Assembly (NCBI GenBank): GCA_964343975.1
Contig: CAYFLU010000141.1
Location: forward strand, 1 to 8,847
Source of the DNA: SCUN01 sp964343975
Lineage (GTDB): Bacteria > Acidobacteriota > Vicinamibacteria > Vicinamibacterales > SCN-69-37
DNA length: 8,847 nt
Reading direction: 5' to 3'
Part shown: piece after piece, positions 1-6,099 of the stretch
Position numbering within the stretch: the stretch's first letter is position 1
Layout of the letters: each line of letters starts with the position of its first letter
Translations under genes and position numbers: made by a program
Notes under the pieces: model-generated
What the model saw: only the letters and a program-made list of their open reading frames with translations
Told to the model about the DNA's origin: nothing
Databases searched by the model: none

Positions 1-449
1 ACGAGGCTCCACCAGAGCCACCGCGAATCGAGCCACGAATCGGCCGCCGCGGCGGGCGCGGCCGCCGGCACTCCGATGCGCTCGGCGCGATCCAGTCGCA
101 TCCGCAACGCCGCCGAACGATCGTCATCACCGGTCGCGCGCATCGCTTCACGCAGCAACTCGCGGGCATCGCCGGTCCGCCCCTGATCGAGCAGCGCCTG
201 ACTGGCGTGCAGCAATTCATCAGAGTGGCGCTGACGTTCCGCGAGCGCGGTGCGCGCGCGATCGATGTAGGCGCGCGCGCGTGGATGCGTGCGGTCGAGG
301 AACAGCACGCGCGTCCAGATATGGATGGCATCTTCGTACTGACCGCCGAAGTAGCGATCGAGGCCCTCGACGAGCAGCGCTTCTACACGGCCGTCCCGAT
401 CGGGATCCACCGCGGTATCGACGAGATCGATGCGTCGCTGCTCAGCCAA
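1..449 (-). CDS. TPR-repeat protein, N-terminal part (runs off the left edge)
   Basis: Reading the minus strand from a TTG codon at 449-447 gives an uninterrupted frame of 149 codons to the window edge. The protein is helical and carries a TPR-like unit at about residues 23-56 (VEGLDRYFGGQYEDAIHIW, ending in a Pro) and a second likely one at about 76-109 (ALLDQGRTGDARELLREA). An Ala/Pro-rich linker (128-137) then leads into a Trp-rich hydrophobic stretch (SWLDSRWLWWSLV), perhaps the start of a membrane helix. There is no N-terminal signal peptide, so the TPR part is probably cytoplasmic. TTG was chosen because AGGT lies 7 nt upstream and a near-consensus promoter lies immediately before it. 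The frame stays open further upstream, into ftcD, so a longer N-terminus is possible but would put the promoter inside the gene. TPR domains bind proteins; partner and function cannot be told. The C-terminus is outside the window. Confidence 0.68.
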   Translation of the reverse strand, partial: MAEQRRIDLVDTAVDPDRDGRVEALLVEGLDRYFGGQYEDAIHIWTRVLFLDRTHPRARAYIDRARTALAERQRHSDELLHASQALLDQGRTGDARELLREAMRATGDDDRSAALRMRLDRAERIGVPAAAPAAAADSWLDSRWLWWSL

Positions 450-467
450 TGTCGTGACCTGGGTCGG

Positions 468-496
468 ATTATAGCGACCTGCCGTGAACAGTACAA
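468..496 (-). promoter_or_regulatory. Sigma70-type promoter of the TPR gene
   Basis: On the minus strand TTGTAC (496-491) is followed by exactly 17 nt and then a perfect TATAAT (473-468). The predicted transcription start is near 461, giving a leader of only about 12 nt that carries AGGT before the TTG start at 449. The -35 hexamer overlaps one copy of the GTACAAG direct repeat. The match is seen directly; promoter activity is inferred. Confidence 0.6.
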
Positions 497-515
497 GAGG
501 GTCCTGTGGTACAAG
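491..515. repeat. Spaced 7-bp direct repeat GTACAAG, possible operator
   Basis: GTACAAG occurs at 491-497 and again at 509-515, 18 bp start to start, in the 72-bp gap between the divergent TPR gene and ftcD. The first copy contains the -35 hexamer of the minus-strand promoter; the second lies 6 bp before the ftcD start. Between them AGGGTCCT has AGG/CCT symmetry. A regulator binding this pair would touch both genes. No family is recognised and chance is possible. Confidence 0.3.
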
Positions 516-521
516 TTCCGG

Positions 522-1412
522 ATGCCCATCATCGAGTGCATTCCCAATATCAGCGAGGGTCAGCGACAGGACGTGCTCGACGCGTGCTCGGACGCGATCC
601 GTGCCACCGGCGCCAAGCTGCTCGACGTGAAACCAGATCCGGTCCACAACCGCACCGTCTACTCGTTCGCCGGTGAGCCGGCCAAGGTGCGTGCGGCTGT
701 GCATGCGCTCTACGATGCGGCGTTGCCCCGGATCGACCTGCGCACGCAGCGTGGTGAGCATCCGCGCCTCGGCGCCGTCGATGTGGTGCCGTTCGTGCCG
801 ATCGAGGGCGTGACGATGACCGACTGCGTGGCCATCGCGCGGGAGGTCGGCGCGGAAGTGGCTGCGCGCCATGCCCTGCCGGTCTATCTCTATGAAGAGG
901 CCGCGTCCACGCCGGCCCGCCGAAATCTCGAAGACATCCGCCGCGGAGAATTCGAGGGGTTGGCGAAGAAGATGAGCGCACCCGAGTGGGCGCCGGACTT
1001 CGGCCCGGCCCAGCCGCACGTGTCAGCGGGCGCGTCGGTCATCGGCGCCCGCATGGCGCTCATCGCCTACAACATCAACCTGTCCACCAGCCGACTCGAT
1101 GTGGCCAAGAAGATCGCCACCGCCGTCCGCCACAGCACGGGAGGCCTGCGGTTCGTGAAGGCCATGGGCATCGAGACGGGCGACCACCAGATCGTCCAGG
1201 TGTCGATGAACCTCACCAACTACGAGAAGACGCCGATCTTCCGTGTCTTCGAACTGGTCAAGCGTGAAGCCGAGCGATATGGCGTGACGGTGCTCGAAAG
1301 CGAGATCATCGGCCTGATCCCGCAGGCCGCGTTGACGGCGGCCGCCGCCTGGTATTTGCAGCTCGAGCGCTTCTCCGAGAAGCAGATTCTCGAGAACACG
1401 CTCCGCGACTGA
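522..1412 (+). CDS. ftcD: Glutamate formimidoyltransferase (formiminotransferase domain only)
   Basis: This 296-residue protein matches the formiminotransferase half of FTCD, which moves the formimino group from N-formimino-L-glutamate to tetrahydrofolate at the end of histidine breakdown, in the cytoplasm. Visible family motifs are IECIPNISEG at the N-terminus, DPVHNRTVYSFAG (39-51), EHPRLGAVDVVPF (79-91), YLYEEAA (122-128) with RRNLEDIRRGEFEGL (133-147), HVSAGASVIGARMALIAYNINL (166-187, the N/C subdomain junction) and SEIIGLIPQAAL (260-271). His80 in the HPRLGA motif sits where the catalytic histidine of the pig enzyme (His82) is expected. The frame is open back to 207, but the family begins with a short M-x-x-IEC segment, so ATG 522 is the start; upstream sequence is the shadow of the TPR gene. 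No good Shine-Dalgarno precedes it. The cyclodeaminase partner and hut genes are absent from the window. It converges on ntrX with a 2-bp gap. Confidence 0.93.
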   Translation: MPIIECIPNISEGQRQDVLDACSDAIRATGAKLLDVKPDPVHNRTVYSFAGEPAKVRAAVHALYDAALPRIDLRTQRGEHPRLGAVDVVPFVPIEGVTMTDCVAIAREVGAEVAARHALPVYLYEEAASTPARRNLEDIRRGEFEGLAKKMSAPEWAPDFGPAQPHVSAGASVIGARMALIAYNINLSTSRLDVAKKIATAVRHSTGGLRFVKAMGIETGDHQIVQVSMNLTNYEKTPIFRVFELVKREAERYGVTVLESEIIGLIPQAALTAAAAWYLQLERFSEKQILENTLRD

Positions 1413-1414
1413 CC

Positions 1415-2815
1415 TTACGCGGGCTCGTCGTCCCGGCGCGTCTGGATGCCGAGCCCGCGCATCTTCCGATACAAGTTGCTGCGCTCCACGCCGAGCGCGT
1501 CGGCCGTGCGCGACATGTTGCCGTCGAACGCCGCGAGGGCCTGCGCGAGATAGTCGCGCTCCCAGGCATCACGCGCCTCGTAGAGCGGCCGCACATTCGC
1601 GGGCGTCGTCATCGGAGCCGGCCGCGCCGCCGGGGCCGGCACCGCCACCACGTCGCCGCCCTGCTCGAAGAACCACAGATCCTCGATGCCGATCGTATCG
1701 CCCGGCACCATGATCATCAGCCGCTCGATGACGTTCCGGAGCTCGCGCACATTGCCCGGCCAGCGGTAGAGCCGCATCGCCTCGGCGGCCTCGAACGACA
1801 GGCGCTTGATGCGCCGCCCATATTCGGTCGCAAACTCCGCGATGAAGTGCTCGGCCAGGCGCAACACATCGCGGCCGCGCTCGCGCAGCGGCGGCACGTG
1901 CAGCGGGATGACATTCAGCCGGAAGAAGAGGTCCTCGCGAAACCGGCCCGCCCGAATCTCTTCCGGCAGCTCCTTATTCGTCGCCGCGAGCACACGCACG
2001 TCCACGCGCACGCTGGCGTGTCCCCCGACCGGCTCGATGATCTGCTCCTGCAACGCGCGCAGGACCTTGGCCTGCGTCTTCATGCTCATGTCCCCGACTT
2101 CGTCGAGGAAGAGCGTGCCGCCGCTGGCCAGTTCGAACTTGCCACGCCGATCCGACACCGCGCCGGTGAACGCGCCCTTGAGATGGCCGAAGAGCTCGGA
2201 CTCGATCAGCTCTTCCGGAATCGCCGCGCAGTTGACCTCGATGAACGGGCCGCCGCGGCGCTGGCTGAGCGCATGCACCTGCCGGGCCACGAGTTCCTTG
2301 CCCGTGCCGTTCTCACCGGAGATGAGCACGCGGCCGTTGGTCGGCGCGGCCGTCGCGATATTTTCGCGGAGCGCCGCCATGATCGGGCTGTCGCCCACGA
2401 TCACGAGCGGCCGATCGACGCGCGCCCGCAGCGCCCGGTTCTCCGCCTCGAGCCGTCGCTGACGAATGGCGTTGCGCACGGCCAGCACGGTCTTGTCGAT
2501 CGAGAGCGGTTTCTCGATGAAATCGAACGCGCCGAGCCGTGTTGCGCGCATCGCGGTTTCGATCGTGCCGTGCCCGGAAATCATGATCACCGGACACTCG
2601 ATGCGCCGCTCGCGCAGCCGTTCCAGCGTGGCCAGACCGTCCATGCCCGGCAACCACACATCCAGCAGGATGGCGTCGTAGCTCTGCTGCGTCACCTGTT
2701 CGAGGCACGCTTCGCCGCTGTCGGCGGCATCGACGACATAGCCTTCGTCGCGCAGCACCCCCGCCAGGGAGGACCGCACGCCCGCTTCGTCGTCGACAAT
2801 CAGAATGGAAGACAT
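1415..2815 (-). CDS. ntrX: NtrX-like sigma54-dependent response regulator (NtrC family)
   Basis: The 466-residue protein has the full NtrC-family layout. The receiver domain (1-120) has the acidic pair D8/D9, phospho-acceptor D52 in DAILLDVWLPGMDG, switch residue in SGHGT (80-84) and K102 in EKP. The AAA+ domain (about 136-375) has Walker A GENGTGKE (167-174), the sigma54-contacting GAFTGA loop (214-219), Walker B LFLDE (235-239) and the arginine-rich FREDLFFRLN segment (292-301). An Ala/Pro-rich linker (about 388-410) leads to a Fis-type helix-turn-helix (424-457) whose end, LGVERSNLYRKMRGLGI, is typical of NtrX rather than NtrC. It should bind DNA and, once phosphorylated on D52, drive sigma54 promoters by ATP hydrolysis. 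Its ATG lies 13 nt after the ntrY stop with GGAA 8 nt upstream, so it is the last gene of the operon and NtrY is the obvious partner. Unlike some NtrX proteins that have lost GAFTGA, this one looks activation-competent. Target promoters are unknown. Confidence 0.93.
   Translation of the reverse strand: MSSILIVDDEAGVRSSLAGVLRDEGYVVDAADSGEACLEQVTQQSYDAILLDVWLPGMDGLATLERLRERRIECPVIMISGHGTIETAMRATRLGAFDFIEKPLSIDKTVLAVRNAIRQRRLEAENRALRARVDRPLVIVGDSPIMAALRENIATAAPTNGRVLISGENGTGKELVARQVHALSQRRGGPFIEVNCAAIPEELIESELFGHLKGAFTGAVSDRRGKFELASGGTLFLDEVGDMSMKTQAKVLRALQEQIIEPVGGHASVRVDVRVLAATNKELPEEIRAGRFREDLFFRLNVIPLHVPPLRERGRDVLRLAEHFIAEFATEYGRRIKRLSFEAAEAMRLYRWPGNVRELRNVIERLMIMVPGDTIGIEDLWFFEQGGDVVAVPAPAARPAPMTTPANVRPLYEARDAWERDYLAQALAAFDGNMSRTADALGVERSNLYRKMRGLGIQTRRDDEPA
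1418..1459. terminator. 10-bp perfect inverted repeat past ftcD, possible terminator or 3'-end hairpin
   Basis: CGCGGGCTCG (1418-1427) is the exact reverse complement of CGAGCCCGCG (1450-1459), with a 22-nt loop. The stem starts 6 nt after the ftcD stop and lies inside the last codons of the convergent ntrX gene. It lacks a T tract on either side, so it is not a standard intrinsic terminator. It may stabilise the ftcD mRNA end or pause polymerase. Such stems can arise by chance in GC-rich DNA. Confidence 0.33.
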
Positions 2816-2828
2816 CTCGCGCGTTCCG

Positions 2829-5093
2829 TCAGGCCGCGGGCAGATCGACGGTGAAGACCGTGCCCTGCGGCGTCACATCCCCAACCTCGATCGTGCCGCC
2901 ATGTTCCGTGATGATCCGTTTCACGATCGCCAGGCCAAGGCCACTGCCGCGTCCTTTGGTGGAATAGTACGGCAGGAAGAGCTTGTCACGATCCGCGGCC
3001 GGCACCCCCGGCCCATTGTCGCGGACCGTCAGTCGGACCACGCCACTGCCCACCTCATGCGAGGTCGCCACCACCACGTGCGGCGGCGTGCCGTCCGGGC
3101 GCGCCGTGGCGGAGACGCCACCGAGCGCATCGATCGCGTTGTCGACGAGATTGATCATGACCTGCCGCATCTGCTCGGGGTCCATCCGCACGGCGGGCAC
3201 CATCGCCGGCGTCTCCACGCTGAGAGCGATCCGGCCTTGCTGCAGCACGCCCTGATACAAGCGCACCGTGTCGGCCGCGAGTTGGTTGAGATCGGCCGGC
3301 ACGAGTTTGGGGCCGCGCATGCGTGCGAACTGCGCGAACCCGTCGACCAGGCCCTTCAGCGCCTCCACTTCCGTGATGATCGCGCCCGTGCACTCATCGA
3401 CGAGCGCCCGGGCGTTCGGCGGTGCCGACGCGAAATTGCGCTGCAGCCGCTCGGCGCTCAGCTGAATCGGTGTGAGGGGGTTCTTGATCTCGTGCGCGAG
3501 ACGGCGCGCCACGTCACGCCACGCGGCCACACGCTGCGCGCGAATCAGCGGCGTCACGTCGTCGAGCACGAGGACCGCCCCTTCCGACCGGCCGCCATCC
3601 CCGATCAATTGGGTGGCCGCCACGGCCAGATGCACTTCCCGTTCTTCCCGCGCCAGCGTGATCTCCTCGACATTCGCCGGGGCTCGCCCACCCGCCGTGG
3701 CCTCCACGACCGGACGGAGCGCCCCCAGATCCTCGCGCGCAAACACGACGGATGCCGGCCGGCCGATCGCCGTGTGATCCAGGCCGAGCAACCGTTGGGC
3801 CGCACCATTCACGGTAGACACCGAGCCATCCGCCGCCAGCGAGATGACGCCCGTGGCCACGCGTTCGAGGATGGTCTCGATGTACCGACGGCGGGCGTCC
3901 AATCGCTCGTGGCTCGTCCGCAACTCGGCCGCCATGGTGTTGAACGACTCGACAAGAGAGCCAAGTTCGTCACTCGAGTCGGGTTCGATCCGCAGGTCGA
4001 GCTGTCCGGCGCCCACCGCACGCGCGCCCTCTGCCAGCATCTGCACCGGGCGCGTGATGCGCTTGGCCACAAACAGACCGAACCACGTCGCGCTGATGAG
4101 AATCAACAGCGTGACAGCGAGAAACACCGCCAGATAAAACCCCTGCAGCGGGCCGCTGAGCACCTTCATCTGCTGGTACTGGCTGAAGGCATCCGACATG
4201 CGCCGCGCATGGGCGGCGATCTGGCCATTCATCGCCTCCGACGCGACCACGACACCGACGACCGTATTGGCGGGTCCACGAATGGGCGCGGCCGCGCGAA
4301 TCAACAAGCCATCGCCAATCGCGTCATCCTGCTTCTCGGAACGTCCGGAGGTGGCCGTGCGCAGGGCGAGCCGATCCGCCGACGCGACGGCGTGCGTGCG
4401 GGGCATGCTCGACTCACCGACCGACGTCAGGAACACCGCATCCGGCACGAGACCGGGCGCGGCCACCACGCGGTACACCTCCACCATGCCCGTGGAGGTC
4501 GCCGCCAGTTCGGCCGCGAGCCGCGGCTGCAGCACCGTCAGGTCGCCCGCCTCGATGGCCGCTGGTGCGAGCGACGACGCCAGGCGCTCGGCGCGCGCGA
4601 TCGCCACATTGGCCCGGTCGGCATAGACGATCTGCGCGATGTCGTTCGCGTCCTTGACGAGCGCGTCGGCCGGTGTGCTGAACCAGCGCCGCGCCGAACT
4701 CGTGATCATCTCGCTGCCGATGATCAGCACGAGCATCGACGGGATGATCGTCACCGCCAGCAACGCGGCCACAAGCTTCGCGCGAAAACGCGCGAACGGC
4801 AGCGCCCGACGGCGCTCGACCCACACCTTGAACAAGTTGCGCGCGAGCACGAAGCCGAGCGCGAGCGCCATCATCAGGATGACCGGCGACAGCGCGTAGA
4901 TCATCACGTTGCTGATGAACTCGGGCCGCAGCTGCTCGGTGTGGTTGGCGCCCCAGAAGAAAACGACGAGCAGGCCGAGCAGGGTCACCACGAGCATCGT
5001 GATGAGGCGCGGATTGTCGAACAGCCGCTGCCCGGCCGTCGACGCCGGCGGCGGCGTGGCGGGCGCAGCTGGTTCAGAGGTCAGCAGCGACAC
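2829..5093 (-). CDS. ntrY: NtrY-like membrane sensor histidine kinase
   Basis: The 754-residue protein has NtrY architecture. A Pro/Ala/Thr-rich N-terminus (1-28) precedes three membrane helices (about 30-47, 62-84, 105-127), a roughly 190-residue periplasmic sensor region (128-317) and a fourth helix (318-341). Then follow a HAMP linker (about 339-393, AKRITRPVQMLAEGARAV), a PAS domain (about 403-515), a HisKA dimerisation domain with H-box HEIKNPLTP (phospho-acceptor H534), and an ATPase domain with N-box NLVDNAIDAL (648-657), DNGPGVP (692-698), LFLPYYSTK (706-713 region) and GRGSGLGLAI (714-723). It should autophosphorylate on H534 and pass phosphate to D52 of NtrX, encoded 13 nt downstream. 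The start is GTG, 8 nt after the DUF4390 stop, with no clear ribosome site, so translation probably depends on coupling. Proteobacterial NtrY proteins are linked to nitrogen and redox/oxygen signals; the signal here cannot be read from sequence. Confidence 0.93.
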   Translation of the reverse strand: MSLLTSEPAAPATPPPASTAGQRLFDNPRLITMLVVTLLGLLVVFFWGANHTEQLRPEFISNVMIYALSPVILMMALALGFVLARNLFKVWVERRRALPFARFRAKLVAALLAVTIIPSMLVLIIGSEMITSSARRWFSTPADALVKDANDIAQIVYADRANVAIARAERLASSLAPAAIEAGDLTVLQPRLAAELAATSTGMVEVYRVVAAPGLVPDAVFLTSVGESSMPRTHAVASADRLALRTATSGRSEKQDDAIGDGLLIRAAAPIRGPANTVVGVVVASEAMNGQIAAHARRMSDAFSQYQQMKVLSGPLQGFYLAVFLAVTLLILISATWFGLFVAKRITRPVQMLAEGARAVGAGQLDLRIEPDSSDELGSLVESFNTMAAELRTSHERLDARRRYIETILERVATGVISLAADGSVSTVNGAAQRLLGLDHTAIGRPASVVFAREDLGALRPVVEATAGGRAPANVEEITLAREEREVHLAVAATQLIGDGGRSEGAVLVLDDVTPLIRAQRVAAWRDVARRLAHEIKNPLTPIQLSAERLQRNFASAPPNARALVDECTGAIITEVEALKGLVDGFAQFARMRGPKLVPADLNQLAADTVRLYQGVLQQGRIALSVETPAMVPAVRMDPEQMRQVMINLVDNAIDALGGVSATARPDGTPPHVVVATSHEVGSGVVRLTVRDNGPGVPAADRDKLFLPYYSTKGRGSGLGLAIVKRIITEHGGTIEVGDVTPQGTVFTVDLPAA

Positions 5094-5101
5094 GCCACAC
5101 G

Positions 5102-5644
5102 CTACTTGATGAAGGTGAAGTCGGCCCGGCCGGCGGCGTCGTCACGCCCCCACGGCCACAGAAAGAACGCGCGCCGCGGCGAGGCGCGCACGCGCACGCG
5201 CACGTAGTAGTCGCCGTTCGGCTCGAGCACGTCGCCGCTGGCGAGACTCACCCGCTCGAACTCCGTCGCCCATTTGCGGACGTCGTCTTCGCGCGTGGTG
5301 TTCTCCGAGGACACGACCTGGCCGTCGGTCACGCGTGACACCTGAAACGCGCGGGTCAGGGGATCGAACTTGATCGACGAGGCCACGGTGACGGCCGCCA
5401 CCGTGCGATCGAACCACAGAAAGCCCGGCTGCTTCAGTTCCACCGTGAACGTCAGGGTGGTCGGCAACCCGCTCTCGACGGCCTCCCGCACCTCGGCCGT
5501 GTAACTTTCCCCCGCGGCGAACGACGCGTAGACGCGACCGTCTGCCACGAGCGGCGTCACGCGGACGTCAGCCGCCCACACCGCCACGACCGCCGCCGCC
5601 CACAGCAGCGCGACCATCCACCCGGCGGCGCGGCGCCTGATCAT
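5102..5644 (-). CDS. DUF4390-type exported protein
   Basis: The 180-residue protein begins with a clear signal peptide: MIRRR, a hydrophobic core (about 8-22) and a likely cleavage site VWA|AD after residue 24, so it is probably periplasmic. The rest is predicted beta-rich: TPLVADGRVYASFA (30-43), then ESGLPTTLTFTVELKQ (57-72), and a C-terminal strand of alternating V-R residues before RRAFFLWPWG. This matches my memory of the DUF4390 family, which lies directly before ntrY in many Betaproteobacteria; function is unknown. Position supports the call: its ATG overlaps the nrdR stop (ATGA) with AAGG 7 nt upstream, and ntrY starts 8 nt after its stop. A periplasmic partner or modulator of the NtrY sensor region is a reasonable inference, unproven. 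The V-R strand is encoded by three perfect tandem copies of a CGCGCA unit (5185-5202, plus-strand sense). Confidence 0.82.
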   Translation of the reverse strand: MIRRRAAGWMVALLWAAAVVAVWAADVRVTPLVADGRVYASFAAGESYTAEVREAVESGLPTTLTFTVELKQPGFLWFDRTVAAVTVASSIKFDPLTRAFQVSRVTDGQVVSSENTTREDDVRKWATEFERVSLASGDVLEPNGDYYVRVRVRASPRRAFFLWPWGRDDAAGRADFTFIK

Positions 5645-6099
5645 TCCTTCGCCTTCAGCAGGTCGTTCAATTCGTTGCGGAATTCGTCGATATCGCGGAA
5701 GTTTCGGTAGACCGACGCAAACCGGACATAGGCGACCTTGTCGAGCGTCTTCAGCTCACGCATGACGTGGGCCCCAATGTCCTCGGTCGACATCTCCCGA
5801 TCCGCCTTCTCCTGCAGCACCGCCTCGACCTGATCGGCGATGGCTTCCAGCGCCGACACCTTCACCGGGCGCTTTTCGCACGCCCGCAGCAGGCCCGCGA
5901 CGAACTTCTGGCGCTCGAACCGCTCACGCCGGCCGTCCTTCTTGACGACCATGTAGGGGATTTCGTCGATGCGTTCGTAGCTGGTGAACCGGCGCGCGCA
6001 GTCGAGACACTCGCGCCGACGGCGAATCGCATCGCCTTCCTTGCTTTCCCGCGAGTCGACGACTTTGTCGCCGAGATGTCCGCAATACGGACACTTCAC
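5641..6099 (-). CDS. nrdR: Transcriptional repressor NrdR
   Basis: The 152-residue protein matches NrdR in full. A zinc ribbon at the N-terminus uses C3/C6 (KCPYCG) and C31/C34 (ECLDCARRFT), with the linking DSRESKEGDAIRRRREC segment. The ATP-cone domain follows (about 49-139: VVKKDGRRERFERQKFVAGL through VAYVRFASVYRNFRDIDEF). NrdR binds ATP/dATP and represses ribonucleotide reductase genes at NrdR boxes. The start is GTG at 6099, not the longer open frame upstream: the family begins at the first cysteine motif, GGAGG (6110-6106) lies 6 nt upstream, and family length is about 150. GTG overlaps the stop of the upstream membrane-protein gene (GTGA) and the nrdR stop overlaps the DUF4390 ATG (ATGA), so it is coupled on both sides. 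No nrd gene is in the window, so its targets lie elsewhere. Confidence 0.95.
   Translation of the reverse strand: MKCPYCGHLGDKVVDSRESKEGDAIRRRRECLDCARRFTSYERIDEIPYMVVKKDGRRERFERQKFVAGLLRACEKRPVKVSALEAIADQVEAVLQEKADREMSTEDIGAHVMRELKTLDKVAYVRFASVYRNFRDIDEFRNELNDLLKAKE

Noticed and set aside
207..521. Upstream in-frame extension of ftcD
   Set aside because: FtcD-family proteins start just before the IEC-PN-SEG motif, and this stretch is antisense to the TPR gene.
1847..2854. 335-codon plus-strand open frame opposite ntrX
   Set aside because: It is a low-complexity His/Arg-rich translation with no motif, opposite a complete NtrC-family gene.
2805..5207. 800-codon open frame on the plus strand opposite ntrY
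   Set aside because: It is an antisense shadow caused by high third-position G/C in ntrY. Its translation is rich in Arg, His and Gln with no family motif, while the minus strand has a complete kinase.
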